Shown here piece after piece: positions 9,215-20,312 of a stretch of 64,000 nucleotides of DNA. Source of the stretch: Prunus persica. Taxonomy: Eukaryota > Streptophyta > Magnoliopsida > Rosales > Rosaceae. The DNA lies in assembly GCF_000346465.2 (NCBI RefSeq), contig NC_034010.1:24586570-24650569 (forward strand), given 5' to 3'. Under the pieces are notes generated by a model. It had not been told where the DNA came from. It was given only the letters and a program-made list of their open reading frames with translations, and searched no databases. Each line of letters begins with the position of its first letter. Position 1 is the stretch's first letter. Made by a program: the position numbers and the translations under genes.

Positions 9215-10460
9215 CTCTAAATATGGCCTTCAGTAGACTGGTCTACCAATTCTCCCACCATGGGGTACTATATCCTGAATCATTTGTTCGACCACATATT
9301 GGTCGATTACTTGGTCTCCTAGCAATGAGTTGTTCGCATTTCCGCCGGGATTATTCCACCCGCCGATTCCAACAACTTAGTAGATATGAGAGCCAGCAAA
9401 ATTGGCCCCGGTTCCCTAGTGAGCTTGTGGGCAGAATTGATTATATGGCGGGAACCTTAGAATTGGTTGGCTGTCACATATGAGTTGTACCTATCAACGG
9501 AACATTAATTGCTGAGGCTGGGTTGCCCCCAGTTGGTGGATTTGGTTGGGGCACATTAATCCCAAAAAATATTTGGTTGGGCCTCCGCTTGAGGCCCCAT
9601 CGCTTGCACTCCATTTGGCACCACCTGATTCCACTTTGGCCATTTTGTTGGCCTAGTAATCGATCTAACCGCTCATTGATTGAGTGGCCATGGTTTGAGT
9701 CACCACTTGCATTCGCTAATGGTTGAGATTGTTCGACATCTCTATTGCACGGATGAGTTGTTGGATTTCCAACGAAGTGGAAGGATTTGGCCTGAACAAT
9801 GGTCCTCTAGCGACTTTCGTAACATTTTCAACCAACACATGGTCAGGACCAACGGCCGGGTCTCGGCCGAAATCATTTTGGTGAACGGCCGTAGTTCGGC
9901 CGAGACCATTTTGGCCTTGTTGAGTGGTCAAAATATTTTGTCGATGAGTATACATAAGGAGTGAACCAACCATCTGATTATGATCAAAGTGATGTGAATC
10001 CCTCCAACGGATTACTTGGGTGATGGACATGGCCCCAAGTCATCTTTCTCCCAAAAATCACAAACTCATCTTCCGTCATTCTATTTTTTATATATATTTT
10101 TTTTTAATTTTATGTTTTTAAATAACTAAGTGGTCAATTCATTTAAGAATGAACCATGACCTTTATTTGAATCTTAACGGCCTACCTAGTAGGTGGCCAC
10201 GTAAAACAAAATTTTCATGGAGACCAAGGCGGTGGCCAACCATGTTTTACTCCAAGCTTGGAGCCCTTGTTATTCTTGACTTGGATCTTGCCATTTTTTG
10301 GCGATTGGTTGAAACCCTAGTACTACCCGGATGACTTCTGGTCATCACTTTGGCTGACCCTTCATGCCCCCCAAGTCTATTTGGTCGGCCAATCTTGGCC
10401 TTTGGCTGGAGCTCGATAAACTTGACCACTTGCAATTGTGGTATCACAATGTCGAGTTTT
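9215..10460 (-). mobile_element. Possible LTR-retrotransposon gag-side relic
   Basis: Base composition changes sharply at 9215. The minus strand holds a 104-residue ORF (10030-9716) and further open pieces (about 9350-9220) of hydrophilic, Gln/Asn/Gly-rich sequence in different frames. This style is typical of the gag-side region of plant gypsy-like elements. No protease, RT, integrase or zinc knuckle is visible and no LTRs were found, so the call rests on style only. It might be any decayed repeat. Confidence 0.25.
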
Positions 10461-11184
10461 TCTCCTAATTAGAAATGGAAAAGAAAGAAAAAAAAAACCT
10501 AACTTGACTAACTCCAACTTAATGTCTCTTAACAATTTTTCTTCTTCTTCTTCCTTCTCTGCACGTCTCATCTCCAAAATTTGTGCGCTCATCTTTTCTT
10601 TCCCCAATTTCCCCTAAACCCTAAACTTTCCCAATTGCAGGGAATGCACTTAGGTACGCCACATGATGCACTAACAGAGATATGCATATATAATGCATCG
10701 ATGGACTTGAAAAAGGCAACGCCAATGTGACTCCCACGAATTGAAAGACATATATGCATTAAGGGCAAGGAGCGTTTGCCTTTTCTCACATGCAGCAATG
10801 AGATAAGGGCCATAATATATGGCTCTATGGGTTCTGAGATTATTGGGAGGGTTTGTCTTCTCTACCCAACTGCACATGTATTTTATCTATTTTCCTTTCT
10901 TTAAAAATTCGAAATGCAAAAGGCCCACTAGTGTAGTGGTTTTGAGTATTTACTCTCTCAGGCAAGGTCCTGAATTCGAGTCTTAGTATCCGTGTTGTGT
11001 GTGTGAGTTTAATATATTATCGTCCATCCAATCTAGAAGAGTTAATTGAGAGACCAACCCACCTGGATCAGTTAAGAGTTAATTTCCAAAGGATTAGGAA
11101 ATTGGTCTCATCCGTTGGGAATTAGGAAACCCATTTAGATTAGGCATTCTCTCTCCAACACAACACTAGTGCCCAATAACATCG
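10461..11184. other. Intergenic with a SINE-like element
   Basis: No gene is seen. 10920-11010 looks tRNA-derived: an A-box-like TAGTGTAGTGG and, 40 bases on, a B-box-like GAATTCGAGTC, followed by a TG-rich tail. This is a probable SINE in plus orientation. Confidence 0.4.
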
Positions 11185-11391
11185 CCAGCCCAACCCACCA
11201 CCGTTTGGATAATATAGTCAGGTAACGTTTTCAAATCCCTTTTCCTCAAATTAGATTAATTTAGTGTAATTGTTTATGTATATATTAAAAAATTAAAACA
11301 ACACTGGACCAATTAATAAATGAGGGTAATAATTGTTCTTATTCATGTTATTTCATTGTAAATATTAGTTGACACACTTCGTGTTATTTAT

Positions 11392-11541
11392 TTATAGGCT
11401 TGTTTGCCTTGTGATTATGTTTAAGAACTTGGATCATCACCTTTAGGAATTTATAAGAACTATTTATTCAATTTCAGTTGTCTATGCCCAGTACTTCAGC
11501 TGACAACAGGAAATTAACATTCAAATTAAACTGTTTTTAGG
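11392..11541. repeat. 150-bp direct repeat flanking the DUF295 pseudogene, left copy
   Basis: Matches 12861-13010 over 150 bases with roughly ten differences. A shorter shared motif (cagcccaacccaccaccg) precedes each copy, at 11185-11210 and 12755-12780, so a longer segment was duplicated. Confidence 0.85.
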
Positions 11542-11913
11542 GGGAAAAAAACACTTCTGTGATAAAATATAAGGAACACTGCAATACATTGAGGTGGATT
11601 GACGTTTATTTTTAAGAGCAAGAAGCCTTCACGCCCTCAAAAGCTGAGGTGGATTGACGCCTTCGCTACAAACGCCAATTTGAAAGGAGCGTCAGACTTT
11701 CATTTTTATATTTTGATACTAGGTCCAATATTCCACTAACATCTTGAAGCATACGTACACATTATGTTTCAAAATTATGGAAATACGAGCTATGTAAAAC
11801 ACATGTAGAATTTTAGTAAATTTTCAAGAGATGTTTATACGTGAATTAAGATTGAAGCAACACACAAATTTGAGAAAGAACAAGCTTAAGTAAACCAAAT
11901 ACCATTAAAATCT

Positions 11914-12722
11914 TCAAGTATAATGTAAGAGAAATAATATGAGGAGAATAAGATAGCTTTTTACAGTTGAAGGCTTGGCAAAATCCAAATTGGGGTTCGA
12001 TTGACCATCTTCATTAAGGTCATGGCATCTGTGTTGTAAGGTTGGGAAAAGCTTCGATTTTTGACGTTGTACACCAAAATCATGAGGTTTACAAATTTCA
12101 TCAAACATACATTCATTATCATGGTTGAAGTATATGCAATTTGACTGACATCCTGAAACTTCTGAAGCTAACACAGATATTGAGGAGTTATCACCCAAAA
12201 AGATAGCAGCATCACCCAATGTTTTTTTCATAATCCACTTGCATTTTTCAAAATCCAATTTGAAAACCTTGAAGTTCATTGTCACACGTTTGTGCACTTC
12301 AAAGTCAACGTCAAAATACCTTATGACCATTATAATTTCTCTTTCGATTAAATTCACAATATATATCTTCTTATCGTATAATCGTGGTTTTATCCCTTGT
12401 GCGATAATCTTTACATCTGAGTATGACTGAGTAGTGATTTCAAAAGATAAAAGTTTGGTAAAATAATCGACTGCATACAATTTATTCTCAATGGCAGCAA
12501 CTTATTCAATCAGATGATACCTTTCATCAACAAAAGTCCACGTCGTGTCTTTATCGTCTAATAAAAGCCACTTGACATTTATCTTGGTATATTACTGTAA
12601 CAATGCATTCGTTTGCATTTAATATTGGGTCTGCTGAAATCGAAGCCTTGAAGACAAAATTGTTACGATCTTCAGCCCATTCCTCGCAATGCGGAATATT
12701 TAATTGAGGAAGACGAATGATG
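11914..12722 (-). pseudogene. DUF295 / F-box SKIP23-like pseudogene
   Basis: Conceptual pieces on the minus strand resemble the DUF295 (KIB1-4 beta-propeller) domain of plant F-box proteins. These include a LPQLNIPHCEEWAEDRN-type segment, a CIVTVIYQDK segment, DTTWTFVDE, KLYAVDYF, FKVFKLDF, the LGD-IFLGDNSSISV motif and CQSNCIYF. The reading is broken: there is a frame change near 12560 and an in-frame TAA near 12500 between HLIE and VAAIENKLYAV. The part below 12480 is open for 188 residues. No F-box N-terminus is seen upstream. A functional product is unlikely. The locus lies between two 150-bp direct repeats. Confidence 0.7.
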
Positions 12723-12860
12723 GAGTTTTCTTTCTTTCTCCCCCCTCCCTATCACCAGCCCAACCCACCACCGTTTGGATTGGACACACATATAGTCAGG
12801 TTGAGAACACTCGATCACATAGGTGATTGCAATCTCGAGCCTCAGGGTGACATGCATTAA

Positions 12861-13010
12861 TTATAGGCTTGTTTGCCTTTTGATTATGTTTAACAACTTG
12901 GATCATCACCTTTAGGAATTTATAAGAACTTTTTATTCATCTTCAGTTGTCTAAGGCCAGTACTTCAGATGACAACAGGAAATTAACATTCAGATTAAAT
13001 TGTTTTTAGG
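12861..13010. repeat. 150-bp direct repeat flanking the DUF295 pseudogene, right copy
   Basis: Partner of 11392-11541 (both contain ggcttgtttgcctt and gacaacaggaaattaacatt). Confidence 0.85.
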
Positions 13011-13247
13011 AAAGAAATAATTGTCACCTTCATTTGATTTCAACAAATTTACAACTTCTTATTGTGTTTATTTAGCAATCACATTACAGGAATATAAACA
13101 GAGTTGGCCAACAGGAAGGATTTGGTTGCCTTGGGATTCAATGAGAAAGAAACTATACTTTTCATTGCAAACATTTCCCCTCCACAGAGCTGTACAGAGA
13201 AATCAGGGGCCACATGACATTTTGTGATCCATCGCGAATTCTACAAA

Positions 13248-15505
13248 TCAACTCTCAAGTGATTCTCCGGCAAAGTACTGTTTGTGGACCATTTTTCTGT
13301 AATCTGTACAAGAAAATAAACAGGAGTTGCATTAGAGGTTTGCACAGTCCAATTGAGGAAGAATTGGCACTTTCTCATCCGCCGGCATCATATTCCATGG
13401 CATACCAGTTGGAACATTAGTTTACCAAGACGACATTTTATAGCTTAAGGTGGTAAAAGTAATTAATCTCATGGTGCATTCGTAGGCAACAAAGTCTTGA
13501 ACTTAGCATGAATTGCAAGGTGGTTGAAGGTTTAAGAACATCTAAAATTAAAGCTCAAGTTTCTAACCTTCCTTATTATTCCACAGAGCAGCAGCATAGC
13601 TGTTGAGGGGACTCTCCGGGTTTGGTTCTGCATGTAAGAACTAAAATGTCACAAAAGAATGAATGAAGTTTACGAGAAATTTCATGCAAAGAAGAGCAAG
13701 TTTACCTCCCAATAGACTTTGAATGGACAGAAGTATAGTCCTGCAATCATACGCTGAAGACCACTTGTCCTGTGCCACGTATAGCAAGAACAACATAAGC
13801 CTTTTAAGAGTACATGAAAGTGAAAGAAAGGAAACCCAATCCAATATTAATATAAGACTCGTAGAATGACATTATTATCACCAATCAATTGCTTGCCCTA
13901 CATCTGTTTTCCCCACCCTCATCACAACAAAAGTAACATTCTTATCATGCAACTTTTCCATCAATTTTTCTCAAAATACCCATAAATACTGATCTTACAT
14001 TTTTGTTTTTTGTCTTTTTTTTTTGTATTTGTTAGTTCTGGATGAAGAAGGCCACGGCAGCAATAGTGCTGTTACAACGCTATCAGAGTTTGCAGCGCCC
14101 TTGGATTAAGGACACAGACATGTGGGCACTGCAGCACCACCAGGTAAGGGGCACTGCAGCACCACCGGGTAAGGGGCACTACCAGCATCCCCAAGTCAGG
14201 GGCATTGACATGTGAACAAACATTTAGATTTATCCAACCAATTCTAGTTTTCTATAAGACACCTCAAGTACTATAGAGTGAAGACCATCATATGGTGGAG
14301 CAAACTCCTCGATACAAGAGACATTGTCACCATCATAATGGTCAATCATAACTTCTCCATATTAGAGACTCAGGCTGTTTCTCTCACTTTATCCTCTTTG
14401 ACCTTACTAGCACAAACCTTGATATCAGTTTCTTTAACACAACAATAAATACCTGCAGAATATCAAGACATATATTGCCAAACTGATCAACATTTGGGTG
14501 GAAGCACATTGTCTCAAACTTGACTTGGGGTGGCTTGAAAGGATAGTCCAGAGGAAAACGCAAAGAAAGTTTGTAGGATAAACCCTCATACATAGTTCCT
14601 TTTCCACCTTCAATTGTGCCAAGCCATGTAAAAATGCTCTCACCTTCAGGAAAAGCCGATACTCCAAGATCTCCTCCACTCATCTGAAAACAAGGACCAA
14701 TAGATGTTGGACGGACAAACGTCAGTAAAACCAAGAGTTACTTTGTCTCATAACTGAAATGAAAAGTAACAAGAAATAAGGTCATCAATTCATCAAATGG
14801 ACTCCTATTAGACATTAAACTTCAAGAAGATACTGATCAGCATAGAAAATTTTATGACAGAACAACATGTCCTTCTAGTGTGTAAAGCCTACAAGTGGAA
14901 GTGTGATAAAGGTTAAGACTTCTCAGACAACCACACACGCAGTGCATCCATAATCTGATGCTTTGTATTGAATTCCTAGAGAACACACACACCTACCTAC
15001 CTAACTTCTGCACCACACATCCCCATCATCCAGGATTATCAAGAATCAAGAAAGTCCCTTTTTTTATATTCTAGATTATGCTTCAAGTTTCAGCCTATGA
15101 AATTAAGATTGAACCCACAGAAAACCCAGTTCAAGATTTAGACAAAAGTAAACAAATACAACAAGAAACGAAAGATTAAGTAACAGAGATTCAGGCAAAA
15201 TCAAAAGCAAAGAATTTTTCGAAACAAAGTAATAAAAGAGAGAAACATATCATACCATCAGAGACATCAACTCCTTCTGAAGCCTACAACAACATTGAAA
15301 CAAACCAAGTTTAATTGCCAATTGAATTTTCTCGGGATCCAAACAGCGAATCCAAAAAAAGGACTGACCTTTGTGAAACGGAGGTGGTGTCGACGGGGAT
15401 GGGAGAAGCAGGGGGCTTTTTCTGAGTAGTTGCGGGTGTTTGCCGCTGACGCTGGGGCTGCGCGACCGACGAGTTGTCGGCCGTTGGATTCGGGCGGACC
15501 TCCAT
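13248..15505 (-). CDS. Ubiquitin-conjugating enzyme E2, UBC19/UBC20 (UBE2C) type
   Basis: E2 enzyme that carries ubiquitin as a thioester and serves the anaphase-promoting complex in animals (UBE2C/UbcH10); UBC19 and UBC20 are the Arabidopsis members. Exons on the minus strand: 15505-15369, 15283-15256, 14683-14453, 13769-13706, 13627-13568 and 13303-13248. The frame is continuous for 191 residues. A Pro/Gln/Thr-rich N-terminal tail of about 45 residues precedes the fold. The HPN triad lies at 117-119 and the active-site Cys is C127 (NICLDIL), followed by [24 protein letters not shown]. The last exon gives YRKMVHKQYFAGESLES, a C-terminus unlike the KLYKPPSA-type end I recall from Arabidopsis. 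An in-frame ATG 45 bases upstream (15550) is possible; I chose MEVRPN as the simpler start. Expected to be cell-cycle regulated from the family. Confidence 0.92.
14127..14205. repeat. Short tandem repeat in E2 intron 3
   Basis: About three copies of a 25-base unit (ggcactgcagcaccaccRg followed by gtaagg), the third diverged. It lies within the 683-base intron between exons 3 and 4. Confidence 0.75.
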
Positions 15506-15559
15506 GCTCACGGTGATCAATCGCCTTTCTGATCGACGGTTGCTATTCAACTTAACGGT

Positions 15560-16503
15560 TTCTGCCGCGGTGGTGGTAAATGTTGATGAGGCTGTCTTTT
15601 TGTTTTATATTTTATTTATTTTTGTTTTTAAATTTATTAATGAGAGACTATAATGAGGGCACGACCTGCTGTTGGTGTGACTGATTATAATCACTCATAA
15701 AATCATCATAATATTATAATTTTTATTTTTAAAACAAAAAACAAAAAAAGGTGATAATGTAATTAGGAGTAAATTATTTTATAATAATTAGTTCATAGAA
15801 TAAGTTGGACTAAATTAATAAGAAGATAATATCAAATATTTTATTGTAGGTTAGTGTACAAGTATAGCAATCACATAGCTGGAATGAGAATGAAAGAGAT
15901 GGCAATGGAGGAAAACAGGAATCTTTTGATGCCATTTGTGTAGAAGGGTTCTTATTAACGATTGAAATTGAAGCATTAGCAAATAGTTGTGAACAACAAT
16001 GACATTACACAATCCAAGGGGATAGAAAGGAATCTCACTCACACAAAACCACATACTACAAATTTGAACATCAAATCAATCAAGCGTCTTTGTTTTGACA
16101 ACCAAAAAAAAATCAAGCATCTTAGTTAGTAGTGGAATGATCTTCTTTCGTTATTGGGAGGGAAGCCAAATTAGTAGAAACTAGTGTTTGCGTGTTACAA
16201 AGTTCGTAAAGAATATTAAAGTCAATCGTGGATGTAAATATTAATAATTAAGATGAATTAAAGAGTATATGCGCGACTGATCCTAACAATACTCGTGAAC
16301 TCACACCCCAACTGTGTAGGATTCATTTGTAGTCTTTTGTCTCTTGGGTATAATATGCATAGCACACAATATCCTACACGCAATACAAATTTATGAAATC
16401 ATTCTATCCTCTGTTGCTGCTAATGCTCAACCATATATGATGTATACAAAAGAATAAGAGGAAGAAGAAAATGGTTAGCAGCATGTCATATGATCCAACT
16501 CCA
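15560..16503. other. Intergenic space between the E2 and MLO genes
   Basis: E2 promoter on the right-to-left side and the 3' flank of MLO. Apart from AT-rich runs I see no gene, hairpin or repeat of note. Confidence 0.5.
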
Positions 16504-19239
16504 TCAACTTCTTGATTTTCCTTTGCCAAATGAAAACTCAGACAGACTAATGTTAACTTCATGCTGAGTACGAATCCCAGGCGGTGCCGGAGGCAATTGT
16601 GTTGTTGAAGTAGGCTCTTGATCCAGTTCCCTAATCTCTTCTGGGTCACTGAGTCCAGCATTGTTGTTGTTTAGGGAATGTGATGACCCTTCAGTTTCCC
16701 AATGACTTAATTCAAGGTTTGATGCTCTTGGAGATACATAATAGCCATCAGCATCGCTGCGGTTGTTGTGCTGGTGCAGCAGATGGAGCGGGGACATGCG
16801 CACGCCGTGGCCGGGAGTTCCCGGCGTACTTGAGAATGGTGTGTTTGAGTGTGAATGATGACTGAGTTTTGTGTTCTTTTTGGCTTTGTTGTGCCAGCTC
16901 TTCAGTGCTTCTGCCTCTTCCTCTTTGAAAACGGTGCGTTTCATGGTAGAACCCATCTGTTTGAGTTTGATCAAACAAAACAAAGTTAACCGATGTTAAA
17001 TCAATTGGGAGTCACTTGTAGCCTGCTGGGAATTTTCTTTTGCTTTCCAATTTTCATGTGCACAATTTAAAATCTGATATTGAAAGTGAGATCATTTTCA
17101 CCTGTGTCACTAGAGCATAGAGAGGCAGAGTCACATAACTGCATAAAAATTGTATAATGACCCTGAGGAGATCACCCAAAAAAAGGAATTGTGTGCATTA
17201 GCAAAACAAATTGTGCTCATTGAATGATTAACATATTGGATTTGTACAAAATTTGTTTTAGTGTGTATAGCTCACTGCTCACCCCATTGAGATCCTGATC
17301 ACGATATCTTCGGTGCGCTGGTGGAAGCAAGAAGCTATCCCAAACTCATACTGAAGGAGAGAAAATCAATTATTTAGGTTATGAAAACTAAAGAAAGCTC
17401 TATTTCAATGGTTAAAGTATCTTTTGGTTAACATCTAATATAAGTATAAGCAGATCTTTGTAAATGTGGTCATTTTTACTTACTGTACTCCATGCAAAGA
17501 AGGCCAGCTGAAATGCATTCTGCAATGAAGAGAAAGAATTAACAAAAGAGCAGCATGTAAAAATACAAACAAGTATGACTGTATATGATAATATAATATC
17601 CGAGAATTGAAGCTATACAAATGAATTTTAGATGCATATTTTGAAGTACCTGAAACAGAACGAAGTGGATGAGAAAGAGCATGAAGCGAGGGCTTCCAAA
17701 CCAGAAGAGGTGATCGCCGGGTTGAACAAGAGGGGCGCCCTTCACGACATCCCCTCTCTCCTGAATCCTCAGCCCCATCATTGATATAATCACTTGTAGT
17801 TTTGTTCCCACCATCAGGATTATCTACAAGATTTTTAATCACTATCATGATTTTCTGTTTTGCTCACAACCCTTAAATTTATGTGGCCTGCAACTGCAAT
17901 GGCCATAGTAAAAAGGGAATGCATGATACTTGGATGATGAATTTGATCTTACAACTAAAGGGATAAATGGTAGCCAGAAATAAGAATACCATCCTGTCCA
18001 AAGAGGAAACATTTCTTTGTCAGTAAATTCCCAAACTTTTCATGACAATTTTCAGAATCAGTTATTAAAAATAAAAAATAAAAAAAAAGGATTTTACAAT
18101 AACACCAGAAACAGATAAGACCTAATAGAATATCTCATTTACCATATGTGTTGGAAAGCAAGAACAGCACTGCAGAGAACCATATAATTGGGCTGCATCC
18201 ATGAAGTATAAAGTTAAGTTTGTAAGACAGAGTTAAACAAAGAACCTAATGACTTTAGACACTACAGAACACCAACCTGATCTCCACAACAACTTTGAAA
18301 TCCTCTTCAAGTGATCTGCTTATGTACTTCCGAAAATCAAATGTCGTTTCACTGTCTGGTGCCAAATGTGCCTGAAATCACAAAGCATAGAATTTGAGTC
18401 CATTTATGACCTGCATCTTGAATCCCATTTAAGGCTTTGCGTATGCAAATGAATTAGGCAACTGTTTTTCTTACCATGATAAATCCATGCCTCAGGGTTA
18501 GGTAATCAACCCTAGTAACCGACTGGAAGAGCTGCCTGAAGAAAGACACCTGGACGGGAAAAAAGAGAAACTTTGAGACATTTGGTCAAGCAATTTTATG
18601 TAAGTTGAGAAGCTTAGGAGTGTGTTTCTGAAGTTGACATCAGGGTTTCTTGCAGACAGAACTTGGGAACAAGGCTCAACTTCACGGAAGTAAGTTACTT
18701 ACAATCCAAAGGGTCAATGGTGACCTGAATTTCAAATGTCTCTGTCCAAATGATGTGTCCCTTGCAAACCTAAACCTTTCTGGATCTGCAATACAAATAA
18801 TTTAATGAGTTATAATCCAAGAAGTGCCCTTGATGGTTAATTGGAAAATATTCTTATAATTAATCATGAGAAGCCTAAATCTGTGAACAATGTTTGTAAG
18901 AAGAAACATTATAATTTACAAGAAAAATAATAATAATAGTAGTCAACAGAAAAGTTCCAGCAAGATGATGTATTAAAGTCAACCTGGACACCAACTAATC
19001 ATTCTTTAGGAAAGAAAAAAAGGAACTAGAAAGTTGATCATATGTGAAGAATGACTGCATGCTTAAACCATTCATCATTTGGGATAGGACCAACTTAGCT
19101 TGAAGTAGATAAAATAACTTGGAGCAAAATTACAAACCATTGTGGTACTGATGTTCAATTGACTTTGTCTCTTTCTCCCAAACCTTCCATTTTCTCATCT
19201 GTAATCCAAAAAGGATGAAAAATACACTGAAAAGATGAA

Positions 19240-19271
<32 letters not shown>

Positions 19272-20312
19272 TCTCCAAAGTTGTAATAATTTTCTACTTT
19301 ACCTTGTATCTTCCCAAAGTCAACGTAAGGATGCAGTAGAGCACATGAAAAACTGCTAGCACAAAGATAAATATGTGCAGTTGGTGAATCCCATAGGCAG
19401 ACACAAAGGCAACTTTGCCCTGCAAAAATGCACAGTCCATTAGAATTTTAGTGGCCAAGGGATGTTATATATCAGTATGGAAACAGAACCGTTTGCTTCT
19501 TACCTGCTCTGAACAATAATCATATCCTTTTACTGCTAACCTGCGCCTGTAACTGAAGTCAGGATCTGAGAAATCAAGAAGTTTCCTACCCTTGTTTTCA
19601 GATTTTGACTCTGCTTCCTTACTGCAGGGATGCCAAGAGGCCCCAATACTTTTTGGTATGCATATATCAGAGATAGGTCCTTGCAGAACAGTTAGGAGCA
19701 AGGATAGAAATCCCAACAGCATGAGCTCTTCAAAGAAACCAAAGAGAACAAACAAATTGTTAGGCTTTGAACAAACATAAATTGCTTTAATTCCAAAAGA
19801 AAAAAAAAACTAAATGACCGCATGATGGGGTACCAGATTTAATCTTCTCAAGTGCTTCAACTAGAGCTCTCTTGTGTTTGCTTGTTAACCACTGAAAATG
19901 GTGCAAGAACAATGTCAGGTGCAATGATCAACATTCATGTTTAAAGACAAGAAAGTAAATTCAAGCAGGCAGCCAATGCCAGAACACTAATTCTTGTGCA
20001 CTCAGATCCATCTGCACCAGTTTAATGAAATGAAAACCCAAATAAACTGAAGGCAGCAGCAAAGCCTTCATTCCAACTACAAGGGATTTGGTTGCATGCA
20101 TGCATGATCTTTAACTGAACAATATTTTTTTATGGGAATGAGGCCAATCAGCTTGAAGCCAATTAGTTAACTAAGCAATCTGGCCTTACCTTTCCTATGA
20201 GGTGTATGATACGTTCAATGAAGATTGAAACTGCAAGCAACACAAAACAGACCACAGCAACAGCCCATGTTGGTGTTTGCTCTAGGGAACGCTCTTTACT
20301 TAGTTCGGCCAT
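16504..20312 (-). CDS. MLO-like protein, clade V type
   Basis: Seven-transmembrane plasma-membrane protein of the MLO family. Clade V members (Arabidopsis MLO2/6/12) are powdery-mildew susceptibility factors and calmodulin-binding channels. Exons on the minus strand: 20312-20190, 19891-19834, 19727-19504, 19419-19303, 19198-19138, 18785-18703, 18549-18475, 18371-18277, 18192-18143, 17993-17953, 17823-17650, 17519-17484, 17350-17283, 17162-17102 and 16956-16504. All phases fit, giving 572 residues (AtMLO2 is about 573). Landmarks are [11 protein letters not shown] (TM1), [66 protein letters not shown]-type [14 protein letters not shown] and [18 protein letters not shown]. The calmodulin-binding segment is around 425-447, with L440 and W443. 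The C-tail has the clade V motifs NTPFSS and, near the end, EFSF. I see no premature stop or frameshift, so the gene looks functional. Confidence 0.95.
19249..19272. repeat. (GA)n microsatellite in MLO intron 4
   Basis: A pure GA dinucleotide run just downstream, in gene direction, of MLO exon 4. Confidence 0.9.

Noticed and set aside
9523..9964. Plus-strand ORFs in the 9.2-10.4 kb relic
   Set aside because: No known domain. The minus strand looks more gag-like, and even that is weak.
14127..14205. Possible CRISPR-like direct repeats
   Set aside because: The units are directly adjacent without spacers, lie in a plant intron and are a plain tandem repeat.
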